64,000 nucleotides of DNA from Argyresthia goedartella (GCA_949825045.1 OX463829.1:29699715-29763714), one strand, 5' to 3'; counted from the first letter of the stretch, positions 21,756 through 33,897 are shown. The notes: generated by a model not told the origin, from the letters alone. Numbers and translations: made by a program.

Positions 21756-21995
21756 GTGTTGTTGCTGTCCCTTGTGTTGCGTTTGGTTGTAGTGTTGTTG
21801 CTGTCCCTTGTGTTGCGTTTGGTTGTAGTGTTGTTGCTGTCCCTTGTGTTGCGTTTGGTTGTAGTGTTGTTGCTGTCCCTTGTGTTGCGTTTGGTTGTAG
21901 TGTTGTTGCTGTCCCTTGTGTTGCGTTTGGTTGTAGTGTTGTTGCTGTCCCTTGTGTTGCGTTTGGTTGTAGTGTTGTTGCTGTCCCTTGTTTTG
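21756..21995. repeat. 36-bp tandem repeat, about 6.6 copies
   Basis: The unit GTTGTTGCTGTCCCTTGTGT plus TGCGTTTGGTTGTAGT repeats almost perfectly. 36 is a multiple of 3, so several frames stay open on both strands; on the minus strand one frame gives a 12-residue repeat (TRDSNNTTTKRN). The array runs into TTTTGTGCAATAAAG, which resembles a LINE-2 3' end. Non-coding origin is more likely. Confidence 0.9.
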
Positions 21996-22193
21996 TGCAA
22001 TAAAGTATTGAATGTATTGAATATTGAGTGTCGGAAAGAAAAAATCGTAACTGTCTCACATTCAAAAATTAATCGTTGTGTTCCGGTTATCCAGCCTTGA
22101 AATTCAACCCTCTGGCAACGAGTCTGAGAATCCATCCGGATAAGACTGAATTCCATTTCTTCGCTCTTCTCATACGGGGCGGGGATACTTGAA

Positions 22194-22413
22194 GACTCGA
22201 ATGGCCGAGTCGGCAGCTTCGAGTCCCGGTGGGGGCAAATATTTGTTTGATGAGAACGGATGTTTCTACCCTAGTCATGGTTGTTTATCTATATAAGTAT
22301 AATATTTATCTATATAGGTATGTGTATCGTTGTCTAGTACCCAAGATACAGGAAATCCTAGTTTGGGGCTAGATCAGTGAGTAAATAGTGTCCAAGGTAT
22401 TATTATTATTATT
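22194..22413 (+). repeat. SINE-A, copy 2 (deleted between A and B boxes)
   Basis: GACTCGAATGGCCGAGTCGGCAG jumps directly to CTTCGAGTCCCGGTGGGGGC, missing about 33 bases of the head. The body is intact and the tail is (ATT)5. Confidence 0.75.
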
Positions 22414-22490
22414 AAACTCTAGGATTGACCTTCCTTCCGCATAGTTATTCATTTATAACTATGCGGAAGTGAGGGTCAATCCTACAGTTT
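22414..22490. repeat. hairpin with 35-bp arms and 6-base loop
   Basis: Arms 22414-22448 (AAACTCTAGGATTGACC...) and 22455-22490 pair with about five differences including a bulge. It begins immediately after the SINE-A tail. It could be a tiny foldback element or could form a hairpin RNA. Confidence 0.85.
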
Positions 22491-22844
22491 GATTTACCGT
22501 GCTATAGAGTCCAAGTAAAGTTTCTTTCACTTTCATCGCTCTATGACCATTTGCGGGTCGAAGCGGTCATTCACCTCGAAAAAAAAACTAATTATATTTT
22601 GTTGCGAGTAAATGTGCGCGGACTATTTTTACGGGCTAATTAGATGTAGTTAGAAACTTGTACAGATATGAGTGGAGTGTAAGAGGTTTAAATTATTGTA
22701 ATGTAATACCTGGTACCTGTAATTAATAATATGTGTGTATGTTACATAAATAAAACGGATTTTCTTTCACTGTTTAAATTTAGAAGGGGTGTTACTTTTA
22801 TGTACATTGCATGTATTTCTACCAATCACTTCCACCTAACTGAC

Positions 22845-23103
22845 GACCCGAATGGCCGAGTCGGCAGTGACCCTGCCTACGAAGCCAAGGGTCCCGGGTT
22901 CGAGTACCGGTGGGGGCAAATATTTGTTTGATGAGAACGGAAACATCCGTTACCTATCCGTACCCTAGTCATTGTTGTTTATCTATCTAATTATAATATT
23001 TATGTATATAAGTATATGTATCGTTGTCTAGTACCCAAGATACAGGGAATCCTAGTTTGGGGCTAGATCAATGTGTGTAAATAATGTCCAAGGTATTATT
23101 ATT
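22845..23103 (+). repeat. SINE-A, copy 3
   Basis: Head GACCCGAATGGCCGAGTCGG with both promoter boxes, a full body with a small insertion (GAAACATCCGTTACCTATCC) relative to copy 1, and the tail GGTATTATTATT. Confidence 0.75.
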
Positions 23104-23877
23104 CGTTCAATGGAAAAACGATTCCAAAATGACGTCTTAAACAGCTGATAGGGTCAACAAAGAAAGCAGTTGTGATTTAGTACATTACTATTAAGTATGT
23201 TGCTTAAGTTAGGGCGCATTTGGCAAGTGTATATCTTCAGCATAGGATGCTCGTATAATGATTACCAGAGTGAAAAAGTGTTACCATTGTTCATATGCAT
23301 CATCAGGTAATTATTCTTGATTCCTATAAAGGGCTTGCATACGTAAGAAAACGAGAAGATAATCTTTTTTTGCAAGCAGTACGGCCGTGTGTGTGACAGC
23401 GATGGTGTGTAAGAGAGAAAGAAATTTAAAAAGTTATCGGTTTAGGATCCAAAAAAGTGTGGTTAATGTTTTTTTTATGTTTTTAAACGTTGTTTTTAGT
23501 TTACTAAAGAAACGAAATAGTAGTTATTGTATGTAACTGATATAATATCTTTTTACTTTTTATTATTATTAGGCTAATTAATAATTAAGAAAACGAAAGA
23601 ACGAACGAACTTTCGGTTCTCTTACAATTGATTTGATCGCGGAATGCTAACTATCGCGTTTGGTTAGTTTTATTAACTTATCATATAGTAGGTAGCACCA
23701 CGTTATAATCAACATACATACTTATATCTATTTTTTATGATAATAAAAATCACGCCTTACACATATATCAACGCAAAGACTTAACCCCTAACCGGGGGAT
23801 TAAAGTTTGTATGGACTGGCCATTTTAACGAGTGCAGCCACGGGCAACTGCTAGTTAAGAAAAAAAAACAAACAAAA
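23104..23877. other. unassigned
   Basis: AT-rich, no recognised gene or repeat family. Confidence 0.3.
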
Positions 23878-24270
23878 AAACAGTCAAGTGCGAGTCGAAC
23901 TCACGCACGAAGGGTTCCGTCCGTGCCACCGTACAATGGTAGGGATGGTGTGTGAATAGTTTTGATTTTACATAGCAAAATGTTGTTTACAAAGATATTG
24001 GTGCGGCTAATTTCACACATCATGCACGTAACCAGGTGCATTCATAAGTTTGTATGTGGTATTGAAAGAATTGTTGTATGGGAGCTCCCTTAAATATTTA
24101 TTTTATTCTGTTTTTTTAGCGGCAACAGAAATACATCATCTGTGAAAATTTCATCTGTCTAACCATCACGGTTCGTGAGATACAGCCTGGTGACAGACGG
24201 ACGGACAGACGGACAGCGGAGGCTTAGTAATAGGGTCCCGTTTGGCACCCTTCGGGTACGGAGCCCTAAA
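23878..24270 (+). repeat. repeat-G, plus copy, near full length
   Basis: AACAGTCAAGTGCGAGTCG through GGTGCGGCTAATTTCACAC, CATAAGTTTGTATGTGGTAT and GACGGACGGACAGACGGACA to CTTCGGGTACGGAGCCCTAAA. It matches copies at 60545 and 61187 along its whole length. Confidence 0.8.
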
Positions 24271-26483
24271 AAAGAAACAAGATATAAACATATCTTAGTT
24301 ATTCATAACAGACTGTATATTAATATTAGGCGACATAAGACTGGGCCACACGAGATTAGCGACAAATTACAATAAACAATCACATCTAAACGGAAGTTCT
24401 GTTTCAAATGAAGCATAATCGATTCGTGATTACGAAATCGAAACCGATTGATGTGGTCTGAATCGAAATGAGAAATGTTACGTTCCGGCGTAACTAAATC
24501 TGAATTGACCAAACCGACGCAGGTGCTTGGGGCCGGATGTAAATATATTCAATATGTATTCGTTAATTTTAACAGCATTATTAAGTTTTGGTTTTATTGG
24601 GTCTCAAAGACTTGTTTGGTGAAAATACGACAAATTTTAATTATAGGTGCCTAATTTTTTTGCAGGTACTTAAGCAGTATAGGTGCTTGAATAAGCCGCT
24701 TTATTCAGAAGGCTGCAAAGCTTAGGGCAGCTTGGGAACAGCTTGAGACCTCTCCGTGTATTCACACACCCGCGTGGTGAGGTAGAGGAAAGGCTTCTCG
24801 GTGGGTTTGGATACTTACATCCATTGATCGAGTGATCAAGATGTTTTGGAAACTTGAAATTCGGCTTAGAGACGTATCATGAAAAGTATATTAAGGAGAA
24901 AATCTGAAAACAGTTAATTGTAAACCAATTCAAAAACATTTGTCAAAAAGCCGAGAACTATTGAGCGGTTAAGTTAAAATAATCGTACTGTACATAATTT
25001 GAGTACGCGCCAAGTGAAAGCTGCGTGTTACGCCACGATACGCGCATGCGCGTCGATCAGTTGCGCGAGGCCGCGCTTGCGTCGTACGCACGAACTCGTC
25101 GCACGAAGGGCGTTGTGTTACATTTGTGATTTATCTATCTATGTCACATCACAATACCAGAATCTTCAATTAAAACACGTCGTGGGCTCATGCAACATGT
25201 GACGCATCTGATGCGAGGTTCATTTGCGGTTCTGACCAACTTGATAAATATTTTAATGAGTTCCGTGAGCATTGGCGCTGCACAGAAGGGGCCTGTGCCC
25301 CGCAGCGGGTCGATATGGGCTGAGCTTGATGAAGATGAAGAAGTCGTTAAGACATATTAATGAAAAACATGTTGGGAAGGCTCCATATCTCCATAGATGT
25401 GGTTGCCAATCCGACAACACCACAATACATCGATTCGAGTCATAAAAGGAATTCGATTCAATAATGCATGAATGAAGCTGATGAAAGGAATTTGTGTCAG
25501 TCGCAGATAGACGCAAGTTGACGCCTACTGACAGACTTACTGATCGTTTACATAACTGGTTGCTATTGTTGGACACCTGTGCTTTATATTCAACACTGCA
25601 CTAAATCTGAACCATGTTTAGTTCTACTAACACTAATAAATGCAGTAAATGTTGGATATAGGAACCCATATATAACTTACTCTATGTTCCCTATTACTTA
25701 CTTGTACTAGCACATTACATTGTCGATACCAAGCGCATTTATTATAGGATCAGTGAATAGGGACCGAAGGAGGAAAATAATAATAGGGTTTCTAGTTTTC
25801 CGGGTTACCTAATTTATACAAAATTATAAGTCACTTGGAATAACTAAAATCACTAGCAGTGCGGGAGATTGAAAAGTTCGTAAATAGTTGAAATAGCTTA
25901 AACAATCTACTTCCAATATTAGCTGCTTTATGGAGCGGGACTAAATGCCTGAATCGGACAAGCATTCTGATGAAGAAAGTTCGTCTGAACATGCTGTAAT
26001 ACGTCGGGTTTGATCGTAAGAAGGAAGTTATCTTGTTAAAAATGTAAAACGAAAATGATATTGAAAATGAAAACAAAACATCGCCACACGCTATTTCCCA
26101 TGTGGAATGGCACAGGCATAAGTGGACCTGTCCAACTCCAAATGGATCCTGTGTAATGAGATATCCAGTTTGTTAGTGGAAATATTACGAAGAGCGAAGC
26201 ATCTCGTTTCAAGTCCGGATGTTTTCTTTATAAGCCGCATTTCTCAACTGATTCTTGTGAATTTTTGTGAGTAGGGTCGATAGTTAAATAGTTATATTTG
26301 TCGATTCAGTTTTTGTTTTTCTTAAATGACGGAGATGTGGGGGTTTTAAAATTTCAAAAAACCGCTACAGTCCAAGGAGCTGGATGGATTTTAACAAATT
26401 TTGTGTTGTTGGATTTGTCGAGACCGTGAGAGTAACAAACTGTTTAATTTTAGTGGAAAGTCAATAGGTTGGGTTTAAGACCG
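24271..26483. other. unassigned, with small repeats and one promoter-like island
   Basis: A G/C-rich island at 25005-25125 contains the palindrome GCGCATGCGC (25042-25051). GTGCCCCGCAGCGGG (about 25288) belongs to a common insect repeat, with relatives near 28735. CTCCATATCTCCATAG near 25381 recurs near 54585. No gene recognised. Confidence 0.35.
25042..25051. promoter_or_regulatory. NRF1/Ewg-type palindrome GCGCATGCGC
   Basis: The sequence is a perfect match to the GCGCATGCGC consensus bound by NRF1 in vertebrates and its insect relative Erect wing. It sits in a CpG-rich island. No gene start next to it could be shown. Confidence 0.25.
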
Positions 26484-26590
26484 CAAAATGTTATTTACAG
26501 AGTTATTGGTGCGGCTACTTTTATACTCTACGTACGTAACCAGGTGCATTCATAAGTTTATATGTGCTATTAAAAGAAAGTGTCACTCGC
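26484..26590 (+). repeat. repeat-G fragment
   Basis: TTGGTGCGGCTACTTTTATA, TACGTAACCAGGTGCATTCA and TAAGTTTATATGTGCTATTA match the middle of the family. Confidence 0.65.
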
Positions 26591-27014
26591 CAGAGCCACT
26601 ACTATAATAAAATGTATTAGTTAAGCACTATGTGGACAAACAAGATTAGATGAAGAAGACAACCAAAACAAAATGGATTATTATTAAAGTGAATCCTTCT
26701 TTTGAATGGGCACATCGTTATTATGGTATTATGTCCATGATTTGATATTTCGGCCGTCGCAGTCTTAATCATGTTTATCGACGAAAACAGCCTGAGGTTA
26801 ACTGGTATCAATTGTACTGGTTTTGTGCTGCGAGAGAACTTATTGCGGCTATAAATTGGGATGTGGGTTCCAATTCCTCGTTTAGTATAATGGAAATCAT
26901 TGTGTTACTATCGGAACTGGCTCATAGATAGTAATAGTATACCTTCTAATAGTCAGTATGTGTAACTAAGTATAGGAAGCATGCTTTAGTTGACACGGAA
27001 AATGACGGAATATA

Positions 27015-27454
27015 AACATTTATTTATTTATTTATTAAAGTAAATTCGTTCAACATGACAGAAAAAAATCCATTCGTCGTACAAAGTATCCAAATTAAAT
27101 ATTAATATAAAATAGATAACAATAAACACCACAAGAAATTATTCTTCAGGTCAATTATATTCGATTATTCAATCAATATTATATCCATTAATCATTCGGG
27201 AAAATAATTACATGACAACACTATAATGCATTCGTCCCACATAACCTTCCACATTCTCGCACAATATCCCTCCATCCATCACCAAACAGATCATTCAATG
27301 GTGCTGCAGCCAAGAGTGCATTGAGGCTGTCCAGCGCCCGGAACAGCGGAGAATGCCGGCGCGCCACCGTGCGGTGCGAGCCGCCCGCTAGCTGCTGGTG
27401 CCACAGAATGCTTAATAGCTGGTGCCTACGAGCGCGTAGGTAGTTGTCAGGCAC
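27015..27454 (-). pseudogene. 3' end of a LINE ORF (C-terminal block), minus copy
   Basis: The minus frame ends SLNALLAAAPLNDLFGDGWR...CGRLCG. The same block occurs at 39800-40140 on the plus strand (SLNALLAAATMHDLFGVAWR), so it is a dispersed coding repeat. The 3' side runs to an ATTTATTTATTT tail at 27015-27035. I infer a non-LTR retrotransposon C-terminus; the clade is not known. Confidence 0.5.
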
Positions 27455-28021
27455 TTACACTTAGGGCACAGTTAAATCGTTTTCTTTTAAGAAAACTGTA
27501 AGGCCCTGAATCGGATTTTGATTATAGATTCAGATTAGAATTCAGAAAGGCATTCCGGCTGTGTGAGTCCTGCTTTAGTCTTTACAATCGCAAAGTATTT
27601 TCCTCTATTTCTTATTTTATTCAGTTTCTCTGTTGTAGAATAGTTGTAGAAAGAATTGAGGTTTTAGTAGTAAAACCTCAATACTTGCACAATAACAATG
27701 AAGCGGGTAATTGTCTTGCACACGCCCCGCCATCCGCACCCCACTCAAATATAAGTGCGGATAACTTTTACGTGAAATTAAAATCAACGAGTAGAATTAA
27801 CTGGGCAGCAAATACTGCAATATTACTTTTCTTTTGTTATTATACTTCTATAGTCTATTCGGTGAGCGTTAATAAGTACTATCAAGACTTCTCGTAACAT
27901 GGGCTATAGCGTATTAATTTGTTTGATGGGCTTCGCTTACCGCCGTCGCGCGGATTGCGTTGCTTACAGATGTTGTAATAAAGGTATATTTTTGACTTAA
28001 CTATCTCTAATCTACCTCTGA
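27455..28021. other. unassigned
   Basis: The inverted pair GAGGTTTTAGTAGTAAAACCTC (27658-27679) forms a short hairpin. No gene recognised. Confidence 0.3.
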
Positions 28022-28345
28022 GATGGCATTGGCGTAGCGGTCGAGGTACTGCCTTACAAGTGAGTGGTTCTAATCCCGGCCAGGTATAAAAAACCGGCCA
28101 AGTACCCGTACCATTATCTATTAAAACGGCAAAAAATCACTATCACGGTTCATGAGATACAGCCTGGTGGCAGACGGACGGACGGACAGTGGAGGTTTAG
28201 TAACAGGGTCCCGTTTGACACCCTTCGGGTACGGAACCCTAAAAAGGCTCGGTTTTACAACATGTATTAAATTTGCGTCGTCGCTGTTTCTGGTTCCCTG
28301 ACACCTCCCCTAGTGTGAGGCCAGGAGTAGTGTCTCATAAATGCC
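28022..28345 (+). repeat. SINE-B-like copy interrupted by repeat-G
   Basis: A SINE-B-like head (28022-28087; TGGCGTAGCGGTCGAGG and GGTTCTAATCCCGG) is followed by a partial repeat-G (28088-28246, ending CTTCGGGTACGGAACCCT). SINE-B body sequence then resumes (28275-28345; GTCGTCGCTGTTTCTGG, CCTAGTGTGAGGCCAG). Confidence 0.6.
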
Positions 28346-30095
28346 AGCACAAAAATGTTTATGATTCCACTTCTTTTCTTTTAACTCTCTCCGGCTTATC
28401 ATTAGTAAGCTACAAATCCGTAACTCGCCGTCGTTATGGTTTGAAATCATCGAGAGCTCACACGGACGTAAAGTCGATATGCTTACTGACTCGATGGTTT
28501 GCTGGTGGTGTATAGAGAATGTAGAAGCTTAATACGTCAAGGGAAACTCGAAAGCCGAACCATTAGAACGATCATTCCAATTGCCGTTACTAATTACACA
28601 GACTACTCAAATTAAGTGGCGCGTATACGCCATGGCGCAGTTATTTACCGAGACGATTGAAGAAAAGTATAATTGACCGAGCGAGCGGAGCGTCTCCGTT
28701 CAGGAGAGTGTTTGTCCTCAGCCCACATCAACCCACCGCTGGGCACAGGCCTCTTCTCCATAACATCAACCCCTACGGGCCTGTGCCAACCGCACTCATT
28801 GAGATCCTGTCGACTTTAGTATACCGTCGGACCATCGGGCAGGTGGTCTGCCCACTGGCCTTGTTGCTCCGCTTGGTCACCACTCCGTGACTGCTTTGGT
28901 CCAACGTCCGTCAGCCCGTCTAGCCACGTGTCAGGAGAGTGTATAGATGAATTTTCCAAAATTATATTTTCCTTGCATTTTTTTCCATTCGCATTTTTTC
29001 CCACGATTTATTTTTTGCTTTTTTTTTACTGGTAGTATAATTTTCTACACGCTTTAATTTTTACTGTTTCTTTTTGACAGACATATATTTTCCTATGCAT
29101 TTATTTTCTCAATCCGTATTTTATTTTTTACCGATATAATAATTTTCCAGCTCTATATTTCCTCATACACTTTAGGCTTGTTTTAATATACATCCATAAA
29201 CGTCACGCCCTTTACCATACGGCGTGGCAGAGGCACAGATGCACCCCGATCAGCCAGTTCTCAGTTCTCCATTTTGCGTGATAGGCGGCTAGCCCCTGAA
29301 GTCCTTCGAATGACAGTTGATACTTTTCTCACAGCGTGACTTTGTTATTGACAAATTTGCCGTACTCACGGGAAACTACATCTTTGTGCCTCTTGCGCTC
29401 GAGACTACTGGGATTTGGGGGACACAAGGGAAAATATTTACCCGTCAGACGTTCTATGCGCTACATAAGCGCATAACTTTTTTGGGCGGCTAGCGTCCTG
29501 TGCGCTGCATAAGCTTAGAAAGTATTGCAAACTTCGACGTTTTATGAATATTCACCAAGTTTCAGAACGTTCCCGGAAGTAGTTTTAGATTATGAGTAGT
29601 TTAGTTGGCAACCGTGTGATATGATTGGAACTGACATTGAGACAGCCAAATCAGATCAAAATAAATAAAAAACCAAGCCATGTCGCCATTTTGGGCAGGC
29701 GACCGGCCGCAGACTTACATTTTATGTTTGTCAATATTTATTTATTGTGAAGTAATTACTGTGTTTTGTAATAAAATAATACATCTTATCGCTGGAGAAA
29801 TTAATGGTGGTGATGTGAAAAATGGAAAATAGTGTAAGTTTTGTGTTTGGCCCGTAGAACGAAATATAATTAGAGGGGTCAGTGTCAAATAATGGATTCT
29901 GCAAACAATCGATGAAAAGCCTTATCAACTTTATTATCACATGTGAGTACTTTACATCACAAGATAGGTAATTTCATAAACTTTATTATGGTACATAACA
30001 TGTTAGGAAACTAATAAAATAACCTAACAAACTTATCAAATTCCTAACGCAAGTCGATTGAAAGTTTATTTTCGCCAGAACCTTGGACGCGTTAG
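28346..30095. other. unassigned, with a small common repeat
   Basis: AGCCCACATCAACCCACCGC at about 28717 belongs to a common lepidopteran repeat. The 28960-29170 stretch is very T-rich. At 29440-29520 GCGCATAAC and GCTGCATAAGC motifs repeat loosely. No gene recognised. Confidence 0.3.
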
Positions 30096-30251
30096 GGTCC
30101 ACGAGATTCGCTGTACAGGGACATTCCAGAGGTTAAGGATCTGGGGCGCCGTCTAAGGGATAGAGGTTTTGACTACCGCTCTGGGGCATTCCTGATGCAA
30201 AGGATCTCACTGGCTGTGCAGCGGGGAAATGCTGTAACTGTAACTATTTAA
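30096..30251 (+). pseudogene. coding-like remnant of an unidentified mobile element
   Basis: The frame starting just after a TAG at 30093-30095 reads DIPEVKDLGRRLRDRGFDYR then FLMQRISLAVQRGNA before a TAA at 30249-30251. The composition and codon pattern look like real protein. I associate the QRISLAVQRGNA-type motif with repetitive insect mobile-element proteins but cannot name the family. There is no flanking coding sequence. Confidence 0.35.
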
Positions 30252-31034
30252 CCAATGTACATTATACAGACGTTCTTACGGTGATGGAAAACATCTTTAG
30301 GCAACCTTTAACCTCCATAGCTGCGGCGATGGGCTAGCCCCCTGCTAACAATTTTGTGTTGTCGGCTGTACGTCCTGTATTCATCTAATCACAGAGGAAA
30401 TTGAATGATCGTTACTTCATAAAACATTTCTGATCAATTCGTTCAGCGATTTGTTGTGAGTCTATCCGAGTTGAAAGTGTCGAAAGACTAGAACAGACAA
30501 TAGTGGTCTTTCAAACCAGGTTGAGGATAACGGCCATTGTTGCAAGCGGATAACAGTTACTGTTTACTAATCTTGATTAAATGGGTGTCAATACGACATT
30601 TTACTGGTTAGTCATACGTAGATATGATAAGTAAATAAATTTACCCCATTAATGTCCTAACCGAGGGGCACAGGCCTTCACCCGGATACGAGTAAGATTA
30701 AGCCATGCTCCACCACGCTGGCTCAGTGCGGGTTGGTGGAGGGGTTTGCGGCCACTACCACGTAGCGAAAGTAGCTGGGACCTACAGCTTAACGTGTCAT
30801 CCGAAACACTGAACATTCGATAATGTACTTAAGATAAATCACATTGGTACATGGTCAGGTTTTGAAGCTGCACCTTCTTGTGTGAGAAGCAAGCGTGAAA
30901 CCCATCGGACCACGGAGCTCTTTTTAGGAAATAGATACTTTTAAATACTTGTCAAACTTTTATTTAGCTCGGGAGCTGTATAAAAACTTAAAAAAATTAC
31001 GACAAAATATATCGCGGTCAAATGTTGAACCTAT
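30252..31034. other. unassigned with two short repeats
   Basis: CTCCATAGCTGCGGCGATGG near 30312 recurs near 19862 and 54590. GCTCCACCACGCTGGCTCAG near 30705 is the reverse of 16150. Confidence 0.4.
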
Positions 31035-31330
31035 TTTTTTAACCCCGACGACCAATAGAGGGGTGTTATAAGCTTGAAGTGTCTGTCTGTCTGTTTGTCT
31101 GTATGTGTGAGGATGCTTCTCTGCATGTGTGTCTGACTGTAGCACCCTAGCGCTCAAATGGGTGTACGGGTATTGGTGCAAGTGCGGTACAAAAAAAAAA
31201 AAAAAGAACGACGAAAAAGAGAGGTCTATAGCATAGGCGCTCAAACAGGTGGACGGATTTTGGTGATGCTGCACACAAATCAGAAAGAATGTATTACTGA
31301 GACACAGATTGACTTCCACATTTTAATCTT
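31035..31330 (+). repeat. (GTCT)-containing dispersed repeat
   Basis: AACCCCGACGACCAATAGAG and GGTGTTATAAGCTTGAAGTG are followed by GTCTGTCTGTCTGTTTGTCT and later CAGAAAGAATGTATTACTGA. Several tandem relatives are at 57820-58600. A poly(A) run occurs at 31191-31205. Confidence 0.6.
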
Positions 31331-31420
31331 TGTAATGCTAACAAAGTCGATTTGCCATGGGGACTATTGAATAGTTTTCTCTGATTTAGTTCACAAATTG
31401 CAACACCTGGTAATTTTTAG

Positions 31421-31828
31421 GGTTCCGTACCCAACGGGTAAGAACGGAACCCTATTACTAAGACTTCGCTGTCCGTCCGTCCGTCCGTCTGTCACCAGGC
31501 TGTATCTCAAGAACCTAGCTTGCTAGAGAGTTGAAATTTTCACAGATTATGTATTTCTGTTGCCGCTATAACAACAAATACTAAAAAACAGGATAAAAGA
31601 AATATTTAAGGGGGCTCCCATACAACAATTCTTTCAATACCACATACAAACTTATGGATGCACCTGGTTACGTACATGGAGTGTGAAAGTAACCGCACCA
31701 ATAACTTTGTAAACAATATTTTGCTGTGTAAAATCCAAACTATTCACTCCAAACCATCGCTTCCATTGAACGGTGGTACGGAACCCTTCGTGCGCGATTT
31801 AGACTCGCACTTGACCGGTTTTTTTACG
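31421..31828 (-). repeat. repeat-G, minus copy, full length
   Basis: GGGTTCCGTACCCAACGGGT through GTCCGTCCGTCCGTCTGTCA to CGCGATTTAGACTCGCACTT and ACCGGTTTTTTT. The 60-70 codon frame it contains recurs at 60510-60713 only because the repeat recurs. Confidence 0.8.
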
Positions 31829-33112
31829 TTACTAAGAGCTCTACATATGCTTGAACTTTTGCAAATAATTTATTGCCCTGATATACGACAGCCTTTTCTA
31901 CTGCAGTTCCTTGCAATTCAAGTAAGGTTTTTTTTTTTTTATAGTTATTATAGAAATACGTTTATCAAACATATTTAAATAAATAATACATTTTCTTATG
32001 ACTAGTATTTTTTTCACATTTTTCTGATTACCGACGACAAAACCCTATAGTAATATTTCTACGATCGAAGAGGAAACACGTGGGCACAATTGTTCCTCTG
32101 ACACCCCGTATGTGAAAAGTGGTGACGCTATGTTGTGCTAAGTGAAGAGGAAGTAAAATTTATTTCATCATTATTACCCTAGGACATTATAACGAGTATT
32201 ACAGGTTGTACTAAGCGAGCTAAAAGGAAAGTTTACTTGCCTGTGTGTTTACAGACTAAACATATAGGCAGGTAAGGTAACCACAGGTCAGGTTTAGCAT
32301 TGACAACTCATATTATAGAAGGGTCTTACCGTTCCGTCGGTCCCGGCGCGTAGAAAGTGAAAAGCTACGCTCGCATGCCTCCAAGACTCACTTTCAATCA
32401 CTCACTCTCACTCAATCCGAAACCTAATATGCGAAACCGATAATCCTGAATTTCAAACACCACAGCACTATTTACAAAAACACTATAAAAAAATCTTCGG
32501 AATCACAGATTCCAAATTTAAAATCCTTTTTTTTTAAATCAAAATTAAGCTTTTTTTAAATGTGGCAAACGCACTGGTTCCCGTCAGCCTAGTCGGCGCG
32601 TCAAGTACGACTGTGCTTGGTAGAGAGAGTTGTGCGCGCGCAGGTGGCGTTGTGTAAGTGTTCAATGTGTTCATTCTCTGCTCGTGTAACGTTGGCAATG
32701 ACAGGTTATGTCATAGTATGGTGGTGGGTGGTGATGGCTTTTGGAGATTCCCTAGTGTGGAATTTGGACACGGTCTTTGGTGTTTTTGAATGAGGTTATC
32801 GATAAATAGTGGTATTAAACTTGCTGTCGATAGTACAGATATATTGAAGACTAATAGTGAAAGGTATTAAAGTAAATAGATGTTGCTGTTACCCTCACTT
32901 TGTGATTTTGAAAAGTCTTTCGGCGATATTTGCTTCGTAAATCAAAAAGAGGAAATGATAATGTATGAATGTTTTTAACAATAGATCTTAAATACTAGAT
33001 AGATAGATAAATCGATTTAGGTAGTTCGCATCTCTAAAAAAACTAGTTATCAGAATTTTCAAACGGTGGTAAGATCAATAATTTAACAGCAGTATGAACA
33101 TAATTCCAAATT
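31829..33112. other. unassigned
   Basis: A G/C-rich stretch (32570-32700) with GCGCGCGCAGG|GTGGCG-like sequence might be promoter-proximal, but no gene can be tied to it. CTTTCAATCACTCACTCTCA near 32390 is low complexity. Confidence 0.3.
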
Positions 33113-33897
33113 CCAAATGTCTTTATTACTGTTAGATATTTACATATACTTAGCAATCGTCATTTTTGCCACTTCTCTACATTGGACCACTATGGGAGAA
33201 GAAACTCCCACAGATTGATTTTTAGATCTCTTTTTAAAAATTGCATATGCTTAACTAATACAAAATATAATATTTAGTCATTATCATAATTAATGAGCAG
33301 GAATAAATAATTACAAAATTATTAACAGCAAGTTCTGTGTTGAGCCAGATTTATTTTTAACCCATCATTTAAGTTATTTTGAACAATGTAATATCCCTTT
33401 TTCGACAAAGTCGCTTTAACATGGTTTTTAAATTGCTCAAATGGCAATTTCAAGATCTCCAGAGGTATCTTGTTGTAGTAGAGAATGCATTGACCCTTGA
33501 AAGAATTGCTAACCTTCGCGAGTCTAAACCGGGGAGCAAGTAGTCTGTGATTATTTCTTAGATTAACATTACAGCTGTCGCTAAGTTTGGGAAATTTTGT
33601 AAGGTTCTTGCATACATTATATTTTTGAAAATAAATTGACTAGCTACAGTTAGTATGCCAATTTCTTTAAAAAGCTCTCTTAAGGAGTCTGTGCGTTTTA
33701 AATTATAAATTGCTCGAATAGCTCTTTTCTGTAAAATAAAAATAGTTTGAACATCCGCTGCTTTCCCCCACAACAAGATACCATAGGACATGACACTATG
33801 AAAGTAACTAAAATATACTAGCCTAGATGTAGCCACATCCGTGTTTTGTCTGATGTTCCTAACAGCGTAAGCCGCAGAACTTAATTTACAGTTCATA
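33113..33897 (-). pseudogene. LINE-1 copy, C-terminal reverse transcriptase and 3' UTR
   Basis: The minus frame from 33896 reads SSAAYAVRNIRQNTDVATSR and NLKRTDSLRELFKEIGIL, nearly identical to the copy at 48551. It shifts frame near 33600. The 3' UTR runs to 33115 with the tail TTTGGAATTTGGAA. It also preserves the unoccupied TA site used by the mariner at 8335. Confidence 0.85.

Noticed and set aside
21676..22156. Frames of 114-145 codons on both strands with a 12-residue repeat
   Set aside because: They follow only from the 36-bp tandem array and are open on both strands at once.
31658..31978. 106-codon plus-strand frame, repeated at 60510-60713
   Set aside because: It lies within repeat-G; the recurrence of the frame reflects the repeat and not a protein.
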